Shown here piece by piece: positions 1 through 6,627 of a stretch of DNA of 16,223 bases. Numbering within the stretch: the stretch's first letter is position 1; each line of letters starts with the position of its first letter. The position numbers and the translations under genes are program-made. The DNA is from Bacteroidales bacterium (lineage in GTDB: Bacteria > Bacteroidota > Bacteroidia > Bacteroidales > UBA932): the NCBI GenBank assembly GCA_009774765.1, contig VSOK01000050.1, positions 1-16,223 of the forward strand, written 5' to 3'. The notes under the pieces are model-generated. The model worked only from the letters and a program-made list of their open reading frames with translations, was not told the DNA's origin and ran no database searches.

Positions 1-87
1 GGGACAGTAGTGCATGATGTTGTCTGTCAGGAGAGCCGGTCTCTTGTAGACTATGTTTTCAGGCTTTTTGATATCTTCGATGTTCAT
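1..87 (-). CDS. 2-oxoacid:ferredoxin oxidoreductase beta (TPP-binding) subunit, 5' end only
   Basis: Only the first 29 codons are present; the gene leaves the window at base 1. The reading starts at the ATG complementary to 85-87 and gives MNIEDIKKPENIVYKRPALL, then residues ending in HYCP. That ending is where the CPGC(G/S)HG thiamine-pyrophosphate motif of 2-oxoacid:ferredoxin oxidoreductase beta subunits begins. The start lies two bases after the stop of the alpha-subunit gene (TAGCCATG), so translation is probably coupled. In related operons this subunit binds TPP and decarboxylates the 2-oxoacid together with alpha. Identity rests on context and this short N-terminus; substrate cannot be told. 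Confidence 0.8.
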   Translation of the reverse strand, partial: MNIEDIKKPENIVYKRPALLTDNIMHYCP

Positions 88-89
88 GG

Positions 90-1172
90 CTATTTCATAT
101 TGTTGAATTGTTTGAACTGCTCCACGATTTCCTCTGGAGTGTAGATGTTTCCTCCCTGTCTTCCGTAGAATCCTACAGGGCAGGCTCCGCCGCTTGCGAG
201 CCTTACGTCATCGACCATCTGGCCGAGGTTAAGCTCGATGCTCATTATGCTTCTGACCTGTCCGGCAAGTCTTCCTATTTCTTCTGAAGGGAACGGGAAC
301 AGTGTTATCGGGCGCAGCAGACCTGCTTTTATGCCCTGTGCGCGCAGTTCGTCCACGACAGCTTCGCATATTCTTGAAGAGCATCCGAACGCTACGAAAA
401 GGTATTCTGCGTCATCCGTGAGATACTCGCTGTATTTCACCTCGTTCTCGCGGATTATGTCGTATTTGTTTTTCAGCTTGCGGTTGAACGCTTCCTGGAT
501 GTCCGCGTCGAGTGACAGTGATGTGATGACATTGCGTTCCCTTGATGCAGGTTTGCCGGTGGTTGCCCACGGTGCGGCCTTGAGCCTTTCCTCGTCGGTC
601 ATACGAGGCTTCGCCGGATGGAGTTCGACCTTTTCCATCATCTGTCCTATGATTCCGTCGGATAGGATGACTACAGGGTTGCGGTATTTGAACGCCAGTT
701 CAAAGCCCCAGTCCACGAAATCATACATATCCTGGGCTGATGCAGGCGCGATCACGATATTGTGGAAGTCTCCATGTCCGCTTCCCTTTACAATCTGGTT
801 GTAGTCGCTCTGGCTTGGCTGTATGGTACCGAGACCCGGGCCTCCGCGCATGACGTCCACGATGACACAAGGCAGTTCGGCTCCTGCTATATAGCTGAGT
901 CCTTCGCACATAAGGCTTACTCCGGGGCTGCTGGATGAGGTCATCACCTTCTTGCCGCAGCTCGCGCCTCCATATACCATATTGATGGATGATGTCTCGC
1001 TTTCAGCCTGAAGGACGACCATTCCGGTGGTTTCCCATGGCTTCTCCTTCATAAGGGTCTCCATCACTTCAGACTGCGGAGTGATCGGATATCCGAAATA
1101 TCCGTCTACACCGTTGCGTATTGCAGATATTGCAATCGCCTCGTTTCCTTTCATCAAGATTTTCTCTGCCAT
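90..1172 (-). CDS. vorB: 2-oxoacid:ferredoxin oxidoreductase alpha subunit, VorB type
   Basis: A 360-residue protein typical in length and content of the alpha (pyrimidine-binding) subunit of ferredoxin-dependent 2-oxoacid oxidoreductases. Visible family features are the early GNEA, the YPITPQSEV motif near residue 30, an ESETSSINMVYGGA stretch near residue 56, the TSSSSPG segment, and RGGPGLGTIQPSQSDY around residues 109-124. The complex converts a branched-chain 2-oxoacid or 2-oxoglutarate plus CoA to an acyl-CoA, reducing ferredoxin in the cytoplasm; it is usual in anaerobic Bacteroidales. The gene starts five bases after the stop of the ferredoxin-like subunit and is followed after two bases by the beta subunit, so the genes form an operon. 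Sequence alone does not separate VOR from KOR activity; the symbol follows common annotation. Confidence 0.9.
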   Translation of the reverse strand: MAEKILMKGNEAIAISAIRNGVDGYFGYPITPQSEVMETLMKEKPWETTGMVVLQAESETSSINMVYGGASCGKKVMTSSSSPGVSLMCEGLSYIAGAELPCVIVDVMRGGPGLGTIQPSQSDYNQIVKGSGHGDFHNIVIAPASAQDMYDFVDWGFELAFKYRNPVVILSDGIIGQMMEKVELHPAKPRMTDEERLKAAPWATTGKPASRERNVITSLSLDADIQEAFNRKLKNKYDIIRENEVKYSEYLTDDAEYLFVAFGCSSRICEAVVDELRAQGIKAGLLRPITLFPFPSEEIGRLAGQVRSIMSIELNLGQMVDDVRLASGGACPVGFYGRQGGNIYTPEEIVEQFKQFNNMK

Positions 1173-1176
1173 ATCA

Positions 1177-1395
1177 TCAGATTTTAATTCTGTACACTGT
1201 TATTACCGAGTCCGGACAGACTACGGCGCAGGCGCTGCATCCTATGCAGGCGTCTCCAACCATCTCCGCATAATGGTATCCTTTGTTGTTGACCATCTTG
1301 GACAGCTGAATGCTCCCTGTAGGGCAGTTCCCGATACACACGCTGCATCCTTTGCAGTGCTGGGTATCTACTTCTATTACACCTTTAAATGCCAT
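1177..1395 (-). CDS. Ferredoxin-like 2x[4Fe-4S] subunit of 2-oxoacid:ferredoxin oxidoreductase
   Basis: A 72-residue protein with two complete CxxCxxCxxxCP motifs: Cys14, 17, 20 and 24, then Cys50, 53, 56 and 60. This is the bacterial dicluster ferredoxin fold, matching the small delta-type subunit (VorD/KorD/PorD-like) of multi-subunit 2-oxoacid oxidoreductases. It should pass electrons from the TPP centre to free ferredoxin. It is the first gene of the minus-strand operon, with its TGA stop four bases before the alpha-subunit start. A perfect TAnnTTTG-type element lies about 30 bases upstream. Being encoded directly with alpha and beta subunits makes a free-standing ferredoxin role less likely. 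Confidence 0.9.
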   Translation of the reverse strand: MAFKGVIEVDTQHCKGCSVCIGNCPTGSIQLSKMVNNKGYHYAEMVGDACIGCSACAVVCPDSVITVYRIKI

Positions 1396-1425
1396 ATTTT
1401 GTGATAATTTTTAACAAAACCGCCT

Positions 1426-1433
1426 CAAAAATA
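1426..1433 (-). promoter_or_regulatory. Bacteroidota -7 promoter element for the oxidoreductase operon
   Basis: Read on the minus strand the bases are TATTTTTG, an exact match to TAnnTTTG, the -7 consensus of Bacteroides-type promoters. It would place transcription start near 1419 and give a leader of about 25 bases before the ATG at 1395. I see no convincing TTTG-type -33 element at the usual spacing, and the region is AT-rich, so a chance match is possible. Confidence 0.45.
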
Positions 1434-1502
1434 CAAAAACTATCGTAAAAGGAAAACTAAATCGGAAACTGTTCAAAATTTTTTATTTGAATTTTTTAGA
1501 GT

Positions 1503-1510
1503 TATCTTTG
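1503..1510 (+). promoter_or_regulatory. Bacteroidota -7 promoter element for the deaminase/PNP operon
   Basis: TATCTTTG fits TAnnTTTG exactly. Predicted transcription start is near 1517, giving a leader of about 93 bases. A TTTG lies upstream at 1486-1489, but the 13-base spacing is shorter than the usual 19-21, so the -33 element is unproven. Confidence 0.45.
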
Positions 1511-1524
1511 AAAAATTTAAGAAA

Positions 1525-1571
1525 CTGTTCCGGTTTCTGCATTCAGAAATTTTGGGGGATTTCCGGAACAG
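1525..1571 (+). promoter_or_regulatory. Structured 5' leader: nested hairpins upstream of the deaminase gene
   Basis: Outer arms CTGTTCCGG (1525-1533) and CCGGAACAG (1563-1571) are perfectly complementary over 9 bp. Directly inside, TTTCTG (1534-1539) and CAGAAA (1544-1549) form a 6-bp hairpin with a CATT loop. The right side leaves a 13-base bulge containing five Gs (1550-1562). An alternative stem, GAAAT (1546-1550) with ATTTC (1559-1563), would compete with the inner hairpin. The element lies between the predicted transcription start and the ATG and lacks a following U tract, so it does not look like a terminator. It may be a cis-regulatory RNA or a DNA operator; it matches no riboswitch class I can name. 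Confidence 0.4.
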
Positions 1572-1609
1572 ATTCTGTAGTGATAGCAAATGATAGTTTA
1601 AACTGATTT

Positions 1610-2878
1610 ATGGGAGCGATATTATTGAAAAATATAGTCCTTGACGGACAGGTCTCGGATGTCTTCATAGACGGAGGCATAATCCGCGGCATTGTCAGGG
1701 CGGGGGAACCTGTGCCGGGAGGTGATATGGTTTCCGGAGTCGAGGTGGTCGACTGCAGCGGAAAGGCTGCGGTTCCTGGTTTTGTCAATATGCATACGCA
1801 CGCGGCGATGTCCCTGATGCGTGGAGTGGGGGAGGATCTTGTCTTCAGCGACTGGATAGACAGGATATGGGATGTGGAATCGAAAATAGACGAGGAGGCT
1901 GTATATTGGGGGACGAAAGTCGCCTGTGTGGAGATGCTGAAGACCGGTACGACGACATTCAATGACCATTATTGGTTCCCTGAGGCCGGGCAGCTCGCTG
2001 CCGCCGAAATGGGACTGAGGCCTGTTTCATCATACGTGGCCATTGACCGGAATGATCCGGATGAGGCTGAAAGGGAGAAGGAGCAGATACAGAAGATGTA
2101 TGAACGGTCCCTTTCCTGGCCGGGCCTTTCAACTTTCGCGGCCGGATTCCATGCCATTTATTCCGTAACCGAGGATATGATAGTGTGGACATCTGAATTT
2201 GCGAAAAAACACGGATTGAAAGTACATTTCCATCTTTCCGAGACAAGGAAGGAAGTGGAGGATTCTATGAGGAAATACGGACTTTCTCCGGTTCAGTATC
2301 TTGACAGGCTCGGAGTTCTCGGACCGGATGCCATAGCTGCGCATACGCTTTGGCTTTCAGAGGAGGACATCGAGATTCTCGGCAGAAGGAAAGTGAATTG
2401 TGTGCATAACATCAACTCGAATCTCAAGCTGGCTTCCGGATACAGGTTCCTGTACAATGAACTGAGGGACGCCGGGGCCAATGTCTGCATAGGTACGGAC
2501 GGATGTGCATCATCCAACAATCTGGATATGCTCGAGGCAATGAAGACTTCCGCCATAGTGCAGAAGGCCTGGCGTGATGATCCGTCGGCTATGCCTCTGG
2601 ATGAGCTTATGGATATGGCAACGGCCAACGGGGCACGTGCGTTGGGCTTGGATTCCGGCAGGCTTGTTGAAGGGGCTTCGGCTGATATTCTTATCGTGAA
2701 TATGGAAAATACGTTCTTTTTGTCACCTGGTTCATTTCTTGCCAATTTCATCTATTCGGCACACAGCGACTGCATAGATTCTGTTATATGCAACGGACGT
2801 TTCCTGATGAAGGGAAGGGCAGTGAAAGGAGAAAATGAAATCATAGCACAGGCAAAAAGGATATTGAAAAAATTATAA
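1610..2878 (+). CDS. mtaD: Amidohydrolase, MTA/SAH (5'-deoxyadenosine) deaminase family
   Basis: A 422-residue cytoplasmic metal-dependent hydrolase with no signal peptide. The metal site is visible: H62-T-H64 in GFVNMHTHAAM, H206-F-H208 followed by Ser210-Glu211, H245 in AAHTLWLS, and D297 in IGTDGCASSNN. The HNINSNLKLASG motif is also characteristic of the 5-methylthioadenosine/S-adenosylhomocysteine deaminase group. Family members remove the 6-amino group of MTA, SAH, 5'-deoxyadenosine or adenosine, giving the inosine analogue plus ammonia. The next gene is a purine nucleoside phosphorylase 11 bases downstream, a natural partner that would split the product. No clear Shine-Dalgarno precedes the ATG, as is common in this phylum. 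The exact substrate is not decided by sequence; related guanine and chlorohydrolase families are less likely given the motifs and context. Confidence 0.85.
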   Translation: MGAILLKNIVLDGQVSDVFIDGGIIRGIVRAGEPVPGGDMVSGVEVVDCSGKAAVPGFVNMHTHAAMSLMRGVGEDLVFSDWIDRIWDVESKIDEEAVYWGTKVACVEMLKTGTTTFNDHYWFPEAGQLAAAEMGLRPVSSYVAIDRNDPDEAEREKEQIQKMYERSLSWPGLSTFAAGFHAIYSVTEDMIVWTSEFAKKHGLKVHFHLSETRKEVEDSMRKYGLSPVQYLDRLGVLGPDAIAAHTLWLSEEDIEILGRRKVNCVHNINSNLKLASGYRFLYNELRDAGANVCIGTDGCASSNNLDMLEAMKTSAIVQKAWRDDPSAMPLDELMDMATANGARALGLDSGRLVEGASADILIVNMENTFFLSPGSFLANFIYSAHSDCIDSVICNGRFLMKGRAVKGENEIIAQAKRILKKL

Positions 2879-2889
2879 AGAATATTTTT

Positions 2890-3720
2890 ATGGAAGATCT
2901 TAGAGTAGAACGGATCAATAAGGCGGCGGAATTCGTCGCATCGAAGCTGGACGGTAGGAAACCGGTAGTCGGTATAGTCCTCGGAAGCGGACTTGGAAGG
3001 CTTGCCGAGCAGATATCGGACCCGATAGTGATACCTTACAAGACCATCCCGGGTTTTCCGGAGTCGACCGCAGTCGGTCACAAAGGCAATTTTATTGCAG
3101 GAGAGCTCGGAGGAAAGTTCGTCATCGCCATGCAGGGGCGTTTCCATTATTATGAGGGTTACCCTATGGAGCTTGTAACTTTGCCTATCAGGGTCATGAA
3201 GGTCTTGGGAATCAGTTTCCTTTTCGTCTCCAATGCTGCCGGAGGAGTCAATTTCGACTACAAGGTAGGTGACCTCATGATCATAAGGGATCATATCAAT
3301 CTGCTTCCCAATCCTTTGATCGGGAAAAATATAGACGAATTCGGACCGCGTTTCCCGGATATGACTCGTCCATACGACCTTGAGCTTATCAAAAAGGCTG
3401 AATCAATAGCGTCTGAGATGAATCTTGTCCTCAAGAAAGGAGTTTATCTTGCCGGTACCGGACCTTCATACGAGACGCCTGCGGAATACAGATATTTCCG
3501 TCTTGCAGGTGCTGACGCTGTGGGTATGTCCACTATTCCGGAGGTGATCGTTGCGCGTCACAGCTCGATTCCGGTATTCGGAATGTCTGTGATAACCAAT
3601 GAGGCGCACGATGACTATGCGGATGACTATGTCAATGACGGCGATGATGTAGTGGCCGCCGCCGATGCCGCTGCAACGAGGATGACGATGCTTTTCACCA
3701 GACTGATCGAATCCCTTTGA
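2890..3720 (+). CDS. punA: Purine nucleoside phosphorylase, trimeric class (PNP/MTAP family)
   Basis: A 276-residue cytoplasmic enzyme of the trimeric nucleoside phosphorylase family, of normal length. Motifs in order: phosphate-binding GSGLG at residues 32-36, GRFHYYEGY near residue 80, SNAAGG near 113-118, GTGPSYETPAE near 190-200, GADAVGMSTIPEV near 208-219, and VITNEA with Asn237. The asparagine in the ITN motif is the base-recognition position typical of 6-oxopurine-specific enzymes; MTA phosphorylases carry aspartate in this region. It should therefore prefer inosine, guanosine or methylthioinosine over adenosine analogues, fitting the deaminase just upstream. The short 11-base gap implies one transcript. 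The gene ends in TGA, showing that TGA is a normal stop in this genome. Confidence 0.92.
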   Translation: MEDLRVERINKAAEFVASKLDGRKPVVGIVLGSGLGRLAEQISDPIVIPYKTIPGFPESTAVGHKGNFIAGELGGKFVIAMQGRFHYYEGYPMELVTLPIRVMKVLGISFLFVSNAAGGVNFDYKVGDLMIIRDHINLLPNPLIGKNIDEFGPRFPDMTRPYDLELIKKAESIASEMNLVLKKGVYLAGTGPSYETPAEYRYFRLAGADAVGMSTIPEVIVARHSSIPVFGMSVITNEAHDDYADDYVNDGDDVVAAADAAATRMTMLFTRLIESL

Positions 3721-3780
3721 CAATGTATGACTCGGGGCAAATCCCCTCGTTATATAATTTAAAGTGTCAAGAATAAAAAC

Positions 3781-3813
3781 AGTAAACCGGCTGAAATTTT
3801 CAGCCGGTTTACT
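3781..3813. terminator. Bidirectional intrinsic terminator between convergent operons
   Basis: A perfect inverted repeat with 16-base arms (3781-3796 and 3798-3813) around one central base. Its GC-rich core is ACCGGCTGAA. In practice the stem is about 14 bp with a short AT loop. It lies between the 3' ends of the phosphorylase (+) and the GH99-like lipoprotein (-). A T-rich tract follows on the minus-strand reading (GTTTTTATT) and a weaker one on the plus reading, so it probably stops transcription from both sides. Confidence 0.85.
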
Positions 3814-3832
3814 TATTGTATTTTGCAGAATG

Positions 3833-4921
3833 CTATTTCTTGAACTGCAGTTTTGTCTCTTTCAGGAAATTGTCTCCTTTGAGGGTGGAAGGTTCAAGGT
3901 TGGCACCGTCATTCCAGTTGTTCCAGGAGTTGATTAGCACGATATTGCTGCTTCCGATGTTGCGTTTTGCCACATTGCAGAAGTTTATGTAGTCATCAGT
4001 GCTGCCGTCTTCGCTGAAAGTATAGTAGTAGCTTCCTGAAGAACTTTTCCTGTCGTTGTATGACGGATATATGCACGGGATGAAATCGACATTCCTTCTG
4101 GACAGCGTGGTCTTCCAGTTGTTCCAGTTTATGTCGAGGAAACTGAAATAGCCGTAGAACACATCATAGCTGCGTGTCTTCCAGGATGTCAGGGTGAGCG
4201 CGTCGAATGAATAGACCTGATGCTCGGAATAGTTCACCGGGGCGACCCATCCTGTACCCATTTCTCCGATCAGCCAGATATCGATGCCGTAGAAGTTTTT
4301 GAGGTCATTTTTCAGCTTAGGCACTACAAGGCTGAAATCTATGCTCAGGAGTGCGCTGCTGCTCAGGTTGGCAGGACTTATGACCACTACTGGTCTGCCG
4401 TCTATCTTGTAGTATGTGTCCTCTTTGATGTATCCGATGATATGGTCGATGAAGTCGGCAAGCATGGCATTGTATTTGGCCGTGCTCTGAAGGGGCTCGT
4501 CATTGCTCAGCTTCAGATGCCTGGTGTCGTATTTTAGCACATATTTCACCTGCGTGCCGTCTTCTCTTGCGCTTTTGAATGAATCTATAAGAGTATTTCC
4601 GGAAGGTCCGTCCCAGGAAAACACAAAGAAGTCCAGTCCGGCTTCATCGGCCCATCTGATATGCTGGGACATCACGCCTTCATCGTATGTCCTGTACCAG
4701 CCGAGCATAGGCTCTTCCGCGCTTTTTTTGCTGTCTACTTCTGAAGTGAACAGGTTGTAGTATGCTCCTGTGATTACATCATTGTCAAGGACAGTCTGCG
4801 GGATGTCGTAGATGTATTTGTTTCTGTCCGGTGCTCCGTATTCGTCTTTGCTGCAGGCAGCTGCGGCGATTACGGCAAGTCCGAATATAAAAAGATGATA
4901 TTTGTTTTTCATGATCTGCAT
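3833..4921 (-). CDS. GH99-like (GH71/99/WbsX-type) surface lipoprotein, catalytic motif degenerate
   Basis: A 362-residue lipoprotein whose signal peptide ends in an AAAAC lipobox (mature Cys about residue 23). The body resembles endo-alpha-mannosidase/mannanase-type GH99 and related (beta/alpha)8 proteins: an early LGWYRTYDEGVMSQHIRWADEAG block (shown here only as a pattern) followed by DFFVFSW, a central PVVVISPAN strand, and a C-terminal INSWNNWNDGANLEP motif. In GH99 the equivalent motif is NEWHEGxxIE, whose two glutamates are, as I recall, the catalytic pair. Here these positions are Asn335 and Asp338, so activity may be lost or altered and the protein could instead bind glycan. It is the last gene of the minus-strand PUL; its ATG shares a base with the SusD stop (TAATG), implying coupling. 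Family is moderately certain; enzymatic function is not. Confidence 0.7.
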   Translation of the reverse strand: MQIMKNKYHLFIFGLAVIAAAACSKDEYGAPDRNKYIYDIPQTVLDNDVITGAYYNLFTSEVDSKKSAEEPMLGWYRTYDEGVMSQHIRWADEAGLDFFVFSWDGPSGNTLIDSFKSAREDGTQVKYVLKYDTRHLKLSNDEPLQSTAKYNAMLADFIDHIIGYIKEDTYYKIDGRPVVVISPANLSSSALLSIDFSLVVPKLKNDLKNFYGIDIWLIGEMGTGWVAPVNYSEHQVYSFDALTLTSWKTRSYDVFYGYFSFLDINWNNWKTTLSRRNVDFIPCIYPSYNDRKSSSGSYYYTFSEDGSTDDYINFCNVAKRNIGSSNIVLINSWNNWNDGANLEPSTLKGDNFLKETKLQFKK

Positions 4922-6622
4922 TATTTGTTGTAGTTCTCGATGAGTTTCTTCAATTCAGCGTTTTCTCTTGTCGGCCTGGCCCACCACAGCTGTGTGTCAA
5001 GCCCGTCTTTTCCGCCCTGTAGATAGTTGGCTATCGCGTGCTCAACGGATTCCTTGTTGTCCTGGAGTTCTGTCTGCGGATAGGCGAAACGCTGAGGCAC
5101 ATAGGCGAATTCTACATTCGCGTTTCCTGCATTTACCGCACCGTATCCTGTCTCAGGCTGGTAGTGCGGAGGAATGTCCAGCACCTGTGAGCGTCTGAGC
5201 AGTGTCCAGGGCTTGGTTGAACATCGCTATATACTGCTGCATTATTATCTGATGGTAAAGCGGGTCTTCTTCGGAGTCCCTGATGATTGATGAACTCAGA
5301 CCGAGATAATCCTTGTAGTATGCTTCACCTTCTTGTGTAAGTTCAAGGTCGGTACAGGTACCGAATTCAATGCCGTCGGCGTTCATATATTCCGTGATGG
5401 CATCCTGTGATGTGACTCCGAACTGCTCCATTGACGCGAGGATTCCTGATTTGTAGTAGTTCTCTGCTGTCGCGCTTCCGCTTGCCAGACCGAGATGTAC
5501 AGCCTCTGCTTTAAGAAGGTTTGTCTCGGCGCAGCTCATTATCATCTGGCCGTATGACATCGCGAAATAGCTGTCAAGCATCAGGGAATATTCGGTAGCC
5601 GGGATTCCGCTGTGCGGATTCGTGCCGTCATACAGTCCCGATACAGGTGTGTGGTCTGTCTTCGGCTTGCCCCAGTATGGAGCCCAATGGAAATTCTCCG
5701 GCATATTGGATGACGTGCATGGGGTGAAGAACTTCGGGAGTCTCGGGTCTGAATACGGAGCGGTGTGCATCAGGAATGCTTCACCGGCGGAGTTCGCCTT
5801 GTCCATATTTTCCGACTGTACTATAAAATAGTCGTAATAGTAGTTTCTTGTGCTCTCGTTGTCTCCCCAGTATATTATGCAGTTGTCATCATTTGAGCTG
5901 ATGAGCATATCTTCGTTTTCAAAGATATCTTCTATATGCTGTACAGCCAGAGTCCTGTCCGCATTGCATATTCTGACAGCAAGCCTAAGACGTAGGGAAT
6001 TGGCGAATTTTATCCATTTCGTGAGGTCGCTTGACTTTGAACCTGAAGGGAATACCGGGTCGTTTATATAGACGTCTCCTTCCGGATTGATGTTTTCGGC
6101 GCAGTATTTCAGCTCATCGAGCAGGCTTCGGTATATGGTCTGCTCGTCGTCATACGGTATGGATGTCTTTCCGGTAAGTGCCTTGCTCATAGGGACAGGT
6201 CCCCAGATGGAGGTCACCTGTGAGAAGATATACGCTTTCCATATCCGTGCTATCAGGACTTTGTTGTAGCATTCCGGGTCTTCACTCTTCTTTTCGATGA
6301 TGAAGTGTGCCGGCAGCAGAGCATAGTTGTAGAAATTCTTGAAATATTTGCTGTTGGTGGAAGGCACGTTGCCGTAACGCCCGAACTGGTTGGTCTGTCC
6401 GTAGTTGTACTGGACATAGTTGTCGAGGGCGATCTTCTTCATTTCTCCGCAGGAGGCATTGAGCGTCTGGTATACGCTTGTGTTGAACAGATATTCCGGG
6501 TTTACCTCCGCAAGCTGGTTGGGATTGGTGTTGATACGTTCAAGATCCTTTGTGCAGGAAACGGCCAGAATGGTGATGCCTGTAACGGCATATATCAATT
6601 TATTTAGTTTCATATTCTTCAT
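4921..6622 (-). pseudogene. susD: SusD/RagB-family glycan-binding lipoprotein (SusD_2-like), frameshifted near 5206-5209
   Basis: The N-terminal part (489 codons, 6622 to 5153) has a lipoprotein signal ending LAVSC and the RINTNPNQLAEVNPEYLF start typical of SusD-like proteins. SusD binds glycan at the outer surface and caps the SusC channel. After FNQAL the frame runs into unrelated residues and stops at 5153. The +1 frame continues the expected sequence, WTLLRRSQVLDIPPHYQPE, then a GYGA block and TQLWWARP, to the stop at 4921. Family members usually have EAWxxxRR here, which the break interrupts. The whole span is 1702 bases, one more than a multiple of three, consistent with one extra base or an 8-base loss at repeated CTGG. 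As read, the last ~85 residues are lost. The start lies five bases after the SusC stop. Confidence 0.85.
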
Positions 6623-6627
6623 TTCTG

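Noticed and set aside
238..804. Plus-strand reading of 188 codons over the alpha-subunit gene, and similar antisense readings elsewhere
   Set aside because: They are opposite well-recognised genes and show no recognisable domains.
3733..3749. Small GGGG/CCCC hairpin just after the phosphorylase stop
   Set aside because: The stem is only four pairs with no U tract; the strong hairpin at 3781-3813 is a better terminator.
4921..5184. Independent 87-codon gene starting at GTG
   Set aside because: Its sequence continues the SusD C-terminus in the shifted frame, and it has no start signals of its own.
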